From contig NW_003101645.1 in the NCBI RefSeq assembly GCF_000003855.2, forward strand, positions 15,632-79,631: 64,000 nt of DNA. Reading direction: 5' to 3'. A program made the translations under genes and the position numbers. Shown in pieces: positions 10,569-23,668 of this stretch. The notes under the pieces are model-generated. The model had not been told where the DNA came from, did not search any database, and saw nothing but the letters and a program-made list of their open reading frames with translations. How positions within the stretch are numbered: position 1 is the first letter of the stretch; each line of letters starts with the position of its first letter. The stretch comes from Blastomyces gilchristii SLH14081 (taxonomy: Eukaryota; Ascomycota; Eurotiomycetes; Onygenales; Ajellomycetaceae).

Positions 10569-13500
10569 GAAGAGGTCCAGCTTCAAAGAGCCTTAAACCA
10601 GGAAAAGAAATGGTCCGGGGTAAGCATGAATCTGGTCACAGTCTATGCTGGCAAGATTTTATGGGACGACACCAGGTGCGGGGAGGTATATAGTAAGCAA
10701 TTGAGGTAGTATCAAGGTATTCATACCGTGAAGGTATTCATCTCTAAGTAAAGAATGGCACAGTCTAGGCGAGATGTAGACGAAAGAAAGGTGAGAAAAG
10801 AGAAAAGAAGAAGACTCGGGAGAAAAAAAAAAAAAAAAAAGAAACTTGCAAATGTAGCAATAACATATATACTTTCCTTTTAAACCCAGTCGTAGTTTGC
10901 TACTTTGAACTGAAGTCGATATATGTGCCAATGCTGAAGGGGGGAATGGTTTGACACTCAAGGTCCCACGGGGAATAAAGAGAGCCAAGGAGGAGTGATG
11001 GCTAGGGATGATATACCTAGTCATGGCAGGATAGAGGATTAGCCCGGGAGGCTTAGCTGCAGCAGGAGGGAGAACTCGGGGCGGCAAGTTCTGTATATCA
11101 AACCGGGTTGTGGATTTTCCTTGACTGCGAAATGGCGGGATGTCTGCTCCAACCAATACCAGGCGTTTCGACGCCCGCACCCACTTCACTGGGTACTGTG
11201 GCAGAGAAGTAAACAAGCGCAGGAAGTTGTAGTGATGGCCATAGAAATACGTAATAGCAGTCTCGCGGTCTACCCCAAGTACGTTGAGGCCGGATTGTCG
11301 CAAATCAAAACGCATGGAGCTGGTTTCGGTTGACATAGGCCAGGGAACAAAAAGATGGAAAATCACCTTGGTTCCAGCGAAGATGAGTTGAAAGGGTTGT
11401 CCTCGGCCCATGCTGCACGGTTTGGTTGGGGAATGTCTGCTTCATCTGCTCACTCGGAGCCGTGGCATTAAACGGGATGGGGGCCTTGAATATTCCCCCA
11501 ACTGACAAAGAGTGTCGTTGTCCCTTTTGAGAAGAGTGTTTACGCCACCGTCGGCCGTCGGTGTATCCACTGTGACTTAGCAATTTTGCGGGCATAATAA
11601 CAGTGCACCCGAAATACCGTCACGTCCCAATGAAGCATGTCTCGAGGCCCGCTGGCGTCTCACCCTCGGCCTCTAGCCTAGCTTGGACACACTAGGCTAG
11701 CATGGAGTTGCCACATTGAGGAACAGAATGCGGTGGTGGGTGTCAGCATCTGCTTCGACAATTTTTAGTTGCATTGGGCATTGCCAATTTTCGACTGTCA
11801 AGGGGAGGGGCTGCTATCATTGTAAAACAAATACAAAACAAAATACAGGCAACAAAAATCAGTTTTTTTCTGATCGTATACCCGATGGTAGAACACAAAA
11901 AATTCCGGGCTCGGCCCTTCCGTCAGTAGCGATCAGGATCCACTACATCGGGGCACTGGGAAACACGGTTTGGATAAAATACTAACAATGGTACCACCAT
12001 GCTGGAGACCGAAAGCCAGAACAGTGCTAAAGCTGCCAGGTTGTCTTGCTGACAGCATGCATGCACACTTCATCTAGCTTAGCGTAAGAGCAGCTAGGCA
12101 TTGGGGTTGTCCAGGTTTATTTCCAGGTTTATTTCCAGGTTTATCCCCTGGAGTCGGAATTGTTGAGGTTGCAGCCAGAATAATGGTGGCACGAGCATGG
12201 AGCTCTGGCTTAGGAATTTCACAGGGACGAGAGACGTCCGGGGATACTCTGCTTCCTGTGGAATCAACTCAGACCGGCTATGTATAGGCTGGGGTAGGCC
12301 TGCAGAAATCCGTAATTCAAAACAGCTTGAGTCGACTCCAACTTTATCTCGAACTGTGCAAGAAACACCGAGGAAGCAATGCGGGATGCATAGTCCTCTG
12401 GGAAAATCCCATAAATCCCATGGATTGCTGTAACAACGTGTGCCTTTATAAGAGCTGACGCTGGTAACCAGGAACGGCCAATTAATGGGCAATCCCTGAT
12501 AGCAGACATAGGCGCACGCACTCGAGAGTCCACCACCGATCGAGGGATATGCTCGTGTTATGCCAGAGATGAGAACCCTGGAGGGGAGTCTGGGCAAGGG
12601 TCACCGGTGTCTACAGCTGATGGGCGATGGTATTGGAAGACGGATTATCTGAAACCGTGTGTAATGCAGTCGGGAAAGACTTTTTGGGCGATAAAAGAAG
12701 TAGAAGACGATTGCAGCCGTAGAAAAACCTCCTGAAATAATATCGCGGGGGCTTGCAGTGAAGACGCACACTTGGTGATTGGAGCCGCATGAAAAGATGC
12801 CAGGGGAAACGAATTGGAACAGGGCGGAACTGCTAAATTTCCAGAACAATATGCAGGCAGTGTTTGTCCGCCCCAGGCCCATGGGCGATAGGCACATCCC
12901 AGTCCTGAGAAACGAGATACGGGGCCTGACTCGACCCTGATGCTGTGCTGCCGTACTGCTGTACATGCAATGTACTGTACATACGTGTGGGCCCCAGGGT
13001 TGTTTGAGCCACAAATCTTCAAGAGGACTGTTTCGGCGCTCGGGGCAAACACACAAAAGGAGAAAGGAGAAAAAGGCAGAAATGCCACAAGGGAAACTCC
13101 TCTCGTGGAACAAAGTTGTTGTCTCCGGCGAGGATCAGCCGGAGTAGCGTTCAACGGAGACGAGGTTGCCCAGACATCGCCAACAGAGACCGCGAGGCCA
13201 AGGACAGGATTTTTTGCTGGGATGAAAGATCCGCGCCAGGGTCGAGAGGAGAGCGCTTCAAAACCGAAACGGGCCGTGATGGTGTCGGGCTCCATATAGT
13301 TGATAGTTGTAACTATTTCAATACCATTCTCCAATGACCAGGTAACGGCTCAGGCTTTTCAGGTTTCAACAACATAAATATTTAAGTACCCCTCCTCGAC
13401 TTAACCCCTTTTGTGATTTGCCGGCTCCTGCAGAAGTTTTTTGAACCGGGCACAATTGCAGCTAAGAAATGAAGACCAGACAGAACCACCTAGGCCTAGA

Positions 13501-14655
13501 CTTTGGCTTTTGTGTGAGCGCTTTTCCCCTCTTGCCTCTTGTTAAAGCGGAGAAAGCTATTTAAAGGGAACATTACCTGATTCCCCGCCGGATATATCAT
13601 TTCAACTTCGGACAAAGAGGAAGCAGAATGAAGCTCCATGAGAGACAGACAGGGGGGAGGGATGTATAGTGAAAAAGAAAGAAACAGATCTGTGTTTTGT
13701 TTTCGCCTTTCCACGTGGCTAAAACAATGAACCTGGGCATTCGTCTGCATACAGGTATATACATACATACATCTGCGTTGCAACTGTAGATCTAACTATT
13801 ATTGGAATTGTGGATGGCGAGTTGTTTAATTTTTAATTTTTAATTTTTTTAATTTTTTTTTTTTTAAACGGGAGGCGGTTAACTGTACTGGGTGGGTGGT
13901 AACAACTCCTCCACCGGATTTATGTTATGCCTTGTGAGATGTAGATGTATCGTTCTTACTGACATTGATCATTATATAGGCAAGTGATTCTTTATACCAT
14001 TCATGTCATATCATCCAGCAAAACATTCCCGAGCATCGCAAGCAACATTGGGACTTCTTTCGTTTTTAGATCTAATCTGCTTATTCCTTCCTACTCCCCG
14101 GCCCCTCCTCAAAACCAGTTTATTTCCACGGATCGTAAATTAACAATGGCATAACATGGCGTACCAGCATGCACCTGTTGCCCATTCTTCGAGGCTCGAC
14201 GCGGGAGTAGACCGTAGAGCTGCACTTTAACGGCGAAGGATGTTAATTGGGAGCCATGCTGTGGAGCTGCATCGGTCAGTTGCCTTATATACCACCCGCC
14301 TGTGCAGCTCGCATACCCCTCTGTCTCCGCTTGGATGTTGAGCTTCACCACTCTCCTCGGATACAGCAAGGGATCAGTGTGCCCTTTCGACATGACATGT
14401 TAAGGAAGAGAAGGGCGGAGCTAATCGTTTTCGAGAAGGTAGCGTTGACCCTGGGCTGTGAGGGTCTGGCGAACTCGTTTGCAAACTAACGAAAAGAAGC
14501 GTTCGCGGGGTAAGACAAATACCGAGCATGGGTTGTCGTCCTGTGCTCCCACGGAGGCCAGTTATTATGGGCAGTCCGTTCCGTTTCCCGCATCGAGCTC
14601 AATTTTGTAGTCACGAGGTATACTCCAATAACCCATCTACCTCCCATACAAACTC
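9944..14655. other. Long intergenic region upstream of the homeobox gene
   Basis: About 4.7 kb without a gene I can defend. It contains several overlapping open frames (minus strand 10,659-11,411, 12,094-12,597, 12,645-13,334, 14,109-14,393) with no motif, no coherent splice pattern and no family resemblance; some depend on non-ATG starts. It also holds three tandem copies of a 12-mer, ccaggtttattt type, near 12,113-12,147, A/T runs near 10,825 and 13,850, and the T/A hairpin at 10,526. Long upstream regions are common for fungal developmental regulators, so most of it may be promoter, 5' leader or noncoding RNA. Confidence 0.5.
10526..10565. repeat. Perfect T/A homopolymer inverted repeat
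   Basis: A run of 21 T is followed directly by a run of 19 A, an uninterrupted inverted repeat able to form a cruciform or, in RNA, a hairpin. It lies in the noncoding region upstream of the homeobox gene. Confidence 0.85.
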
Positions 14656-16994
14656 TTAGCCCTGCTGCGGAGCTGCTCCATCGGATGAAACCGGTGGCTG
14701 GTTTTCCTTTGCCTTCTCCCCTTTTACATCGCCCCTTTTGGAAGGTCCATCTTGACGATTAACGCCATTTTCCACTGCAGCTTTTTGTTTGTTTGATGCG
14801 CTTGACGCATCCTCAGACGCAGGAGGCGGCTCAAAAAGAACCTTGAGGTTATTTCCGTCCTCGATTTTGTCGAACAGTGCTAGTTTACTGCGAGAGGAAA
14901 GACGTAGGGTTCTCCAGGTCTTGCTTGCTCTTGCTTTGGTCGCCTCGTCCTTCTCTTCGCGCGACTGGGCCATGTCAATATTAAACTCATCGTCGGCAAT
15001 CCCGCGCATGTAAGAATCTAATGCTGGGGTAGTGAATCTTTATTGGGATAGGAGTTAGCGAACGGCTAGTTCTGTGATGGGGTCATGTTACGCTATTTAC
15101 CTGTCGGGGTGCTTAAGCCGGCCCACGCTATTGATATTCTTATCCTCCGTGAGGAAATTGAGATCCAGGGATCCTAACGGGGCGGATCGAAGTCGTTTGC
15201 TCGTCGATACCTTAGTCGCAGTAGCTTGCGTATCTAAATAATCTTGGATTGACACTGGGGTACGCTCGATCGGAGGACATGCTTCTGCCTTCCATCGAAC
15301 CCAATTTTTGTCTCTAGTGAGAACAGTGTCCACCATTCTGTAATAAAATTTCCCCTCTGAACCTTGTTGCAAATAGCTGGCAATGGAGGTTTTCATTTGT
15401 GACGCCCATTTTGCCTAGGAAATAGTCAGCACCTGGCATATTACTTTAGAAGAAGCAGTGCACAAGTTTACATCTTCGTCATTAAGAACGTAACTGTAGA
15501 GCACTGATTTGTTTGTTGAGTCCGCCAGCTTAGCCTTAGCTTTGGGCGTGAGCGAGAGGACAAAATCAAGAAGAATTAACGATTGCACGAGGATGTGTCT
15601 CCGGAACGCGACATCATTCACCTGGAATAAATCAGTATTTGGTTTGGTTGCAAAATGTCCATCACATGAAGCTAGATACCAACCTCTAATTCAAATAAAT
15701 CTCTACTCGTCAGGTACTTCGGGTTGAAGCTGTTCGTCATTTCCATGCCGTCACCTACACGCCTCCGCTTAAGGCCACGACGCGCATCTTCCGATCCTTT
15801 CGTCATCCGCGCCTCCATATCGGTGTTTACCTTCTGGAAGATGGAAAGGGATGCCTCTAGACCGGTTTTGAAGGCCGCAAAATTGGCCGGATCGAAAAGA
15901 GAGGTTGGCGAAGAGAAGTTGTTTTGCAAACTCCAAAAAATGGGGTATAGCTCATCCATAGACGGGGTTGAGCTAGGTTCTGGCTCCTGGGGTTTCTTTG
16001 TGGCCGGTTGCGAACTTTGCAGGCCTACATCAGCTGCTGGATGAGCTGCCTGTCGGTTGGATTCTTGCTCACTGGCCTGCGCCGATTCGGTTTTCGCATC
16101 GCCAGCGACTTCTTTCGCAGAAGCATCCACATCCATCGGAGTCACGCCACCGTCTTGAGCTTTGGGAAGCTTATCAAAAGTGGTCACATTCTCCGTATGA
16201 AATTCGCCTCTCAAATTGACAGAGCTACGGTCTCCTAGTGGGAAGCTCTGAAAGAGAAATATGAAAACCCTCCCGCAAAATACCGTATCTTCGGTGCGCG
16301 AAAGCCGGCGCAGGAGTTCATTGCACGATCGTAGGATAATCAAGCTCTTCTGCTTGAAATGTTTCTGTAGTCATAGTCCGTCAGCAGAGTTTCCCGATGG
16401 ATATTTAAGGAACCCGAAACCTACAGCAGTATTTCGTTCCCTCCTCGACTCCAGATAATCAAAGACCTTCCGACAGCCGTCGATGGTTTGACTGTCCAGC
16501 AGCTCCTCAATGAGCCAGAATAGCAGCCCGGGTTCACATTGTTCTACAGAGTATATCAGCGATTAAAATCTCAGATAATACCCCGCGCAGGGCGCTCACC
16601 GTTATCCGAAAATATCGATACAATATCTAGAAGGTTCCATATATGAATAAACGAAGGTTCATCGATCGAGGTGGTGGCCTACACCAAAAGAAAGGTTAGC
16701 ACGGTATGGTATAGCCCATCCAGCTGGCTGAGAAGGAGCGTGACAGACAAGAAGATCATAGAACTTTTTCCGAAAGGCAGTTTCAACCACTGCGAACTGA
16801 GCCTGTTGACTTTGCTCCTTCAGTCCACTATCTTGGTCTTGTTGTATTCGGCGTATCGCATCGCCCAGATCGGCATCAGTCAACGGAGGTTCAATGCTGC
16901 AGTCTTTCTTGATCTCCGCCGCCTTATCCAGAAGGTCCTGGACTAATTGCTGGTAGACCTTCACCGCCACGATATCTTCTACTGGCATGATCAT
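14656..16994 (-). CDS. THOC1: THO complex subunit 1 (Hpr1/THOC1 homologue)
   Basis: Seven exons on the minus strand: 16,749-16,994, 16,600-16,678, 16,425-16,543, 15,684-16,364, 15,472-15,621, 15,101-15,414 and 14,656-15,037. All phases close, giving 656 residues, close to the usual length of THOC1. Family landmarks are WNLLDIVSIFSDN and FDYLESRRERN in the N-terminal third, then ILRSCNELLRRLSR with FLFQSFPLGDRSSVNLRGEF, then WVRWKAEACPPIER, and a final TFTTPALDSYM-like acidic segment. A Ser/Ala/Gln-rich acidic insertion sits after GEFHTENVT. THO couples transcription elongation to mRNA packaging and export in the nucleus and limits R-loops. The first donor (GTCTGT) is weak but required by phase. 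A second ATG lies two codons downstream. It is divergent from the Aquarius gene. Confidence 0.93.
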
Positions 16995-17223
16995 TTGGAT
17001 AGAACGAGGGCGGCAATTAAATTACCTTGTGATTTGCCGTGTATCTGAAAGAGGTTGGTATAAATCTCTTTCTTGAAGCTATTTGGCGGCTTGACGTTGT
17101 TCCTTTGATGCTCTGGGGGTGACAAATCGTGCACGGACGTTTTCTGCACGTCTTGAAACCGCTTTTTTGTTTTGGCGGCGTCGGACTGTTGTCCTTGAAG
17201 CGCATTCCGTCAAGACGACAGCA
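16995..17223. promoter_or_regulatory. Divergent promoter shared by THOC1 and AQR
   Basis: Only about 230 bases separate the two start codons, so both transcription starts and 5' leaders must be packed here or overlap. The AQR reading frame stays open upstream of its first ATG to a GTG at 17,119, but no ATG is available there. No specific factor site is claimed. Confidence 0.6.
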
Positions 17224-20200
17224 ATGGGACTCCAGATGCGTCCAGCAATGGCGCAGAGCTTCGACACCCGCCCGACGGTGAATGACCTCCAGGAGGATAA
17301 CCGGTGGGTGAATCTGGCTAGGGCCCACTGGTTGAAGCTGTCGAAAGCTCCGAAGGCAAAGCCTGAGGTTATCAAGAATGATCTATGGGATGGACTGGTG
17401 TCGGAAAAGTTCGCTGTTCGTTCTCTTCTGATATTGGAAAATCTTCATGTGCTGGAAAAGTAGGTTATACTCTTTTGCTTGTTGCTGTTGTTCTTCTTCA
17501 GACAGAATCCCCCTGACAACAGTACTCTCTCTGCCCAGGTTCCTTTGGCCAACATACTCCGAAGATTCCTCCAACTACCATGTCCTGCTCATAGCCGTGA
17601 TTGCTGGAATTAAACAGAGGGAGCACTTGCCAATATGGGGTAAGGTTACCCTGAAGTCGCGTAGTTATATCACAGAGGCAAATACTGACTCCATCGCAGA
17701 GCATTTCATGGAGAGACCGACAGACTTCACGACCCTTTTCCGCCGTATCCTTGCTATGAACCTTGATACAACATTACCAACAAAGTCCAAGATCTATCTC
17801 CTATCATTCGTTATCAGCGCTTTTCAATCGCTGGAGAATGCGCTTATTCGCAAAGAATGCGCTCCGCTGGTTACGATATCGATTTGGCACAACCTTCACA
17901 ATGATGCTTCTAGGAACAAGCTCCTGGAACAAACGGATACTTTGAAACGGGGATGGCGAATAGCTGCGAAGCGGTATGAGAAGGCTGACGATGCTGGAAA
18001 GGCAAAGCTCCGATTTGATCGTTCTTGGTTATATTCGATGCTGCTCGATTTCCTTCAACGAATCAACATGGCTGATGGCAGCGATCCGGACAATGTACGA
18101 TATTGCGAGCGATTTATGGAGTTCCTTGTCGATCTGGACAGCCAGCTTCCCACGAGGCGATACTTCAATTCCCTCCTAAAGGATCTCAACCTCCTTGCAG
18201 TAATCCGAGTATCAAAGCTTTACAACGAGGAACCGAATGCGCTTTTCCGTGATTTCTACACTCTCCTCAGGCATTTCATCAACTTTGCGGTAGACGATCA
18301 GTCGGGCCAGCACCTTTCTCCTCAAGCTGTTTATGACGTTCACTGTAGGGAGTTGGCTCATCTTCAAAGAACAGCAATTAAGCATTTCAAAGACAAACTC
18401 ACCATTTTAGCATTATCAAACTACGGTTCGATCGAACAACGGCCTGAATTAGAGTCACACTTGTCCGCCTTGACTGATGAAGAATTAGAGACCCTTTGTT
18501 CCTACCTTGGTTTTAGAATAAGCTATCCTAAGCAATCCAATATTATTCCCGATCGCCAACTAATTCTTGAAATTATACTCTCGGCTTTCGAGCGCCATCG
18601 TTCATTCCAAGAGTCCGCATCACAGCTGGCCGTCATGCCCACGGAATCAAACTTGTACGACCCTGCTTTGATCCGCAATGAATCCTATGATGGCTCTCGG
18701 CCATTGGCCATTCCAAAATTAAATTTACAGTATTTGAGTCTTGGCGATTTCTTATGGCGATCGTTTTTGCTTTATCGTTCTGAGGCTTTTTTTGAGATCC
18801 GAAAGGACCTTGAATCAGTACTCAAGCGATTACAGCCACTCTTTCAGAGAAATACCGGGACTGTGTCATTTGAAGGGTTCTCAAGAATGGCAATACCAAT
18901 TGCAAAACCGGCGATCGTTGAAGTTGCACCAGCAAAAGTTGGATCAACTAACCCTGCATACGTCCGTGCCGAAATTGGACTGGACGTCAGCCGTCTCGGT
19001 GATAATGTTCGAAGAGAATGGGAATCGCTTCGGCCTGACGACGTCGTTTTCCTTCTTGCGTTGCAGCCTAAGAAATCGGTAAAGCAGATATTTAGCAACA
19101 GCCGGGATCCAAAAGATGAAGTGAGCTTGTTACATGTCCGCACTGCGGAAGTTGTACAAGTTCTCGACGAGCACGGACGATTTTTGAGGGAACCTCAAAC
19201 CGAGGAAACGAATGGATACAGGCCGCGGCCGCGACTTCGAAGATTACTTGTGAATATCGATGCAGCGTCGTATAAAGCCGACATGGAAACTCTTGCGAAA
19301 GGGAAACCCGACGTCTACACATCTATCAATGTAATTGTTAGGCGAAGCGCCAGAGAAAACAATTTTAAGCCAATTCTAGAAACCATGCAGTGCCTAACGG
19401 TCGCGGACACCAATCTGCCTCCGTGGATACAGGAGGTTTTCTTAGGCTACGGAGACCCGGCTAGCGCCAGATATACAGAACTGAGCAATAAAGTAAAATC
19501 TGTCGATTTCCGTGATACGTTCCTAAATTGGGACCACCTTGTCGAAAGTTTCCCAAACCAGACAATTGTACCAGATGACGGCGCGGCCTCTCGCTTTGAT
19601 CCACCATATGTCTTGGAGATGTTCGAGGAGAATCCCAGGGCGACAAGCTCGAACGCATCAAAGAAGAGACGACGAGATCAGGTTGAAGTTGCTGAGAAGA
19701 CCCCCAGCTCGATACGTGTTTCCTCATACCGTCCACCTAATCCAGGACCTTATCCGGTTGATGCTCCGAAACTCAACAAGATTCGATTTACACCAGCCCA
19801 GGTCGAGGCCATTGTGTCCGGTACCCAACCTGGCATGACTATTATTGTTGGACCCCCAGGAACAGGAAAAACTGACGTTGCAACTCAGATTATAAGCAAT
19901 ATTTACCATAACTTCCCCAATGAGCGGACATTACTCATCGCCCACAGTAACCAAGCCCTAAACCAACTTTTCCAAAAAATTATGGCCTTAGACATCGATC
20001 AACGCCATCTCTTGCGGTTGGGTCGAGGAGAGGAGGAGTTGAACACTGAGGAAAGCTATAGTAAATACGGTAGAGTGGATACTTTCCTGGAGAACCGTGG
20101 TAGCTACCTTGCCGAAGTAGATCGTCTGGCGGCTTCAATCGGAGTGGAGGGCGCTCATGGGAACTCTTGCGAGACGGCAGGCTATTTCAACACCGTATAC

Positions 20201-21724
20201 ATTCGACCGGCGTGGAAGAAATACTGGGATACAGTTCAGGCCGAAGACTGTCCTCGCGAAACCGTTATCGAAGCTTTCCCTTTCCATTCATTTTTCTCGA
20301 ATACCCCAAAACCGCTGTTTGATCCAAATTCGTCAAAAGAAGAGCTGCTCGACGTCGTTTCCGGATGTCAAAGGCATATGGACAAATTATTTTCCGAGCT
20401 TGAGGATATCCGTCCGTTCGAGATTCTCAGATTCCAGCGCGATAAAGCCAACTATCTTCTAGTAAAAGAGGCTCGAATAATTGCCATGACTTCGACCCAT
20501 GCGGCTATGAGGAGACAAGAAATTGCCAACCTTGGATTCCAATATGATAATGTTGTAATGGAGGAGGCAGCACAAGTCACAGAGATCGAAAGTTTTATCC
20601 CTTGTGCGCTACAGAACACTAAAAACGGGGAATTGCCATTGAAACGAGTAGTACTTTGCGGCGATCATCTCCAAAACTCCCCCATAATTCAGAACATGGC
20701 TTTCCGGCAATACGCGAACTTTGAGCAAACACTCTTCTTACGCCTTGTAAGGTTGGGTGTACCGACAATAAATCTAGATCAACAGGGTCGATCACGTCCG
20801 TCAATTGCAGAACTTTTCAGATGGAGATACCCACAACTACGAAATTTGCCGGCTGTAGAAACGAACGAAGAGTTCAAACTCGCCAATCCCGGCTTCAAAT
20901 TTGACTACCAATTTATCAACGTTCCAGATTATCAGGGAGTCGGCGAAAGAGAACCCTCAGCCCATTTCATTCAAAATCTTGGCGAGGCAGAGTATACTGT
21001 TGCTATATATCAGTATATGCGTCTCCTTGGCTATCCAGCATCGAAGATATCAATCCTGACAACGTATACGGGACAAAGAGCGTTGATCAAGGATGTTCTG
21101 AACCATCGATGCGCCAAGAACTCTCTATTCGGCTTACCAAAGATCGTAACGACGGTAGACAAGTATCAAGGGGAGCAAAACGACTGTAAGTTTAATTGCA
21201 TCCCCAAATAGAGTATCAAACTCTACAAAAGTTTTACGGTATTCGAAACTAATGTTTAATAAAAAACAAAAACAGACGTTATCCTCTCCCTCACACGCAC
21301 ACGAACCGTCGGCTACTTGCGTGATGTGCGCCGTCTTACCGTCGCCCTCTCCCGTGCCCGGTTAGGCCTCTACATCCTCGGCCGCCGCGAAGTCTTTGAA
21401 TCATGCTTCGAACTCAAACCAGCATTTGACATACTCCTCCAGAGGCCCGATAAGCTCATGCTTGTTCCCGGCGAGCTCTTCCCGACTTCAAGAACTCTAG
21501 CGGAAGATGCTGTCACTGGTACGCCAATGGAGGGAATGGAGCACCTGGGCCAGTATGTGTATGAGATGACCCAGGCGAAGATTAAGGCGTTAGCGGAGGA
21601 GGGGAAGGCAGCGGTCGCTCCTGTGGATGCCGATGAGGTTATGGCCACCATTGGTGAAGAAGGAAAGGATGAGGAGGCTGATGATGAAGAGCGTTTTGTA
21701 CAGCCGGAGAGTATTCTTGATTAA
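17224..21724 (+). CDS. AQR: Intron-binding spliceosomal helicase Aquarius (Cwf11 type)
   Basis: Exons are 17,224-17,459, 17,539-17,639, 17,700-21,185 and 21,276-21,724, with GT-AG introns of 79, 60 and 90 nt; the product is 1,423 residues, the usual family size. The N-terminal half is the helical ARMADILLO-like Aquarius domain (from FLWPTYSEDSSNYHVLL through LFRRILAMNLDT). The C-terminal half is a UPF1-like SF1 helicase with Walker A GPPGTGKT at about residue 830, Walker B-like EEAAQ at about 1,067, a QGRSRPSI block, and TVDKYQGEQND followed by VALSRAR. It binds introns in the activated spliceosome and helps resolve R-loops. ATGs at 17,236 and 17,248 are alternative starts; the last (MAQSFDTRPTV) fits my memory of homologues best. 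The C-terminal tail is acidic. Confidence 0.95.
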
Positions 21725-22416
21725 GATCTGAAAAAAAGCCTGGTTCCTTCTTGGAGGTTTTCCTCCTTTCTTTTTTGTTCACTTGGTTGTGACTGGGTAT
21801 CGTTGTAACAGGAGTTTTCGCTTCGTTTCTTTTTTATGATGGTTGAAATATATTTGCCTCTCCGTTTTTTTACCTGGAATCAATGCTGGGATAGGACTGG
21901 GCTCTATGAATTTACCGCTGAACTTAGCCTAATTTATTCCTGGCGTTTTCCGCGCCTACCACTTTTGACCTTTATGTATCTTGACTGTATGGTTATATTT
22001 ATACTGTTCCAGCATCTTACTCGGATGTTACGCAATGATTTTCACGCTTAAATGTCATTCCTCTAATATCTGGTTGAGCACCGGCTTGCCCCATTCCTTT
22101 CAAGGCCTGAAGTTATTGTTTAATTCGGAGTTTTAAGTGTAGAACTTCGTCGTATGTGCCATTTAACTTGGGTTTTCTAACAATGTCTTTCTCTATGTAC
22201 AGCACAGGGTTGCTATGATCTTATACAATCTATTTAATACAACGGGAAAGAGCTGTGTGCCGTTCGGACACTACTACAAGGCATTATGGGCTTTCTTTGA
22301 AGTAACTGTAATGAGCTACTGCCCCGGTCAGCTTCCAACTCGTCTAGTCCTATCTATCCACTACGGCCTTGGGGGAACTTATAACTTCAGACTTGGTAGC
22401 ATACGTCGCGGCTTTC
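21725..22416. other. Intergenic region between convergent AQR and thioesterase genes
   Basis: The 3' flanks of both genes; T-rich stretches follow the AQR stop. No gene is recognised. Confidence 0.6.
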
Positions 22417-23668
22417 TCAAGATTTCGCCTCCGCCCCATTTTCCGCCTTCAGTTGATCAACAATATTTTTCGGGTCCTTGTATGCAAGAGCAACGAACCT
22501 ATACCCTTGATGTTAGAATAAGGAGCCTTCTCCAAAGGGAAAATGGGAATCAAGGCAGCTATATTGTATGCTGAAAGCCGCATACTTACTTTGTATGGCT
22601 CCCCCGTGCGAAAATTTCATTCTGGGAATTGGTGAACTTTATCGATGTGAATGCAAGCGTTTTCCCGACTACGATTTTGTATTAAAGGGACGCGGTCATT
22701 ATTATATTAGTTCCATTCAGTATCCTTTGATAGAAAGAGGTAAAGAAGAAGGGGAGAAGGGGAAAGGAAACAAGTGGATAAAACCTTACACTTATCGCAT
22801 GTAACCTCCTAATTGCGGGTTTTGCATTAGTATCTTGAGCAGTCGACAAAGGGGTTCAGTCGACAAAGGGGTTCGGGAATATGATCGCCATCCAACTCAC
22901 TGCGAGAATCTTATCTCCAATTTTACCTCCGGAATTGAGATATGTCACTAGTAATTCAATTCGAGTCTAGTCAGAGAATGAATTTCTGGGAATGGGGAGT
23001 TCACGAACCATTAATGTCAGTTGAAACACCTGTAGAGAATAGTCCCCTCGAAGCAAGGGCTAGGGATCCTCCGAGATCGACTGCGGGATATAGCATCAGC
23101 AAAAGTTAAATTACATGGAAAATAAAATGAGGGTGTATTCCACATACCCATGCTAGCAATAGTGCCTCCATGAAGGATACCTAGGCGATTCTTGTATGGA
23201 AAAAAGGATAGTTTAGTTGGATTTCCCACCGCCGCTGCGGAGAAAATGAATACAAACCGTATGCTCTTTCTGAATATCTAGCTCGAAGTTCACAACACCA
23301 GGGCGTGCGGCTGTCACGCGGAGCTATTGATATGGTCAGTTCTCTCATCTAGAGTAGGACATGTATGGATGGAGTGATATGGATGGGGGCGGAACTCAAT
23401 TGCAGGCAACTGCAAAGGCCAATTGTCATGCATCTAATATCGGTATAGATACATACGTTATGCAGCAGCCTATAAGCAACGGCTCGTCGTCAACTATGCA
23501 TGTTCACTCTCAGGAAATGTCGTGAACAATGATGAATACCTCGGCTCTAAGCCAGATGTAGTCCGGAAGGACTGCCAGACCTGTAAAGTTGAATTAGCAG
23601 TTAAATTGAGAAGCAGAAGTTTAACGAAAGCAGATACTTACTGATTCAACAAATTTTAACGTTTTCAT
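22417..23668 (-). CDS. Hotdog-fold acyl-CoA thioesterase (PaaI/ACOT13-like), 10 exons
   Basis: Minus-strand exons are 23,642-23,668, 23,540-23,580, 23,457-23,469 (13 nt), 23,258-23,323, 23,148-23,190, 23,009-23,080, 22,901-22,947, 22,790-22,808 (19 nt), 22,590-22,668 and 22,417-22,498. Nine GT-AG introns of 61-133 nt separate them and every phase closes, giving 162 residues. The protein has the family signature: PGVVNFELDIQKEHT, then NRLGILHGGTIASMVDLGGSLA (hotdog helix and active-site loop with HGG), then TDINVTYLNSGGKIGD, DKFGKTLAFTSIKFTN and ARGSHTKFVAL. Such enzymes hydrolyse acyl-CoA thioesters; the substrate is not predictable here. No targeting peptide is obvious. It is divergent from TFB2. 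The micro-exon is needed to keep frame between the second and fourth exons. Confidence 0.9.

Noticed and set aside
10659..11411. 250-codon minus-strand frame as a gene
   Set aside because: It lacks motifs, includes a long A/T run and Phe-rich low complexity, shows no splice partners, and sits in a region of similar chance frames.
12094..13334. Overlapping 167- to 229-codon minus-strand frames as genes
   Set aside because: They overlap one another in different frames, look like random composition and have no family signature.
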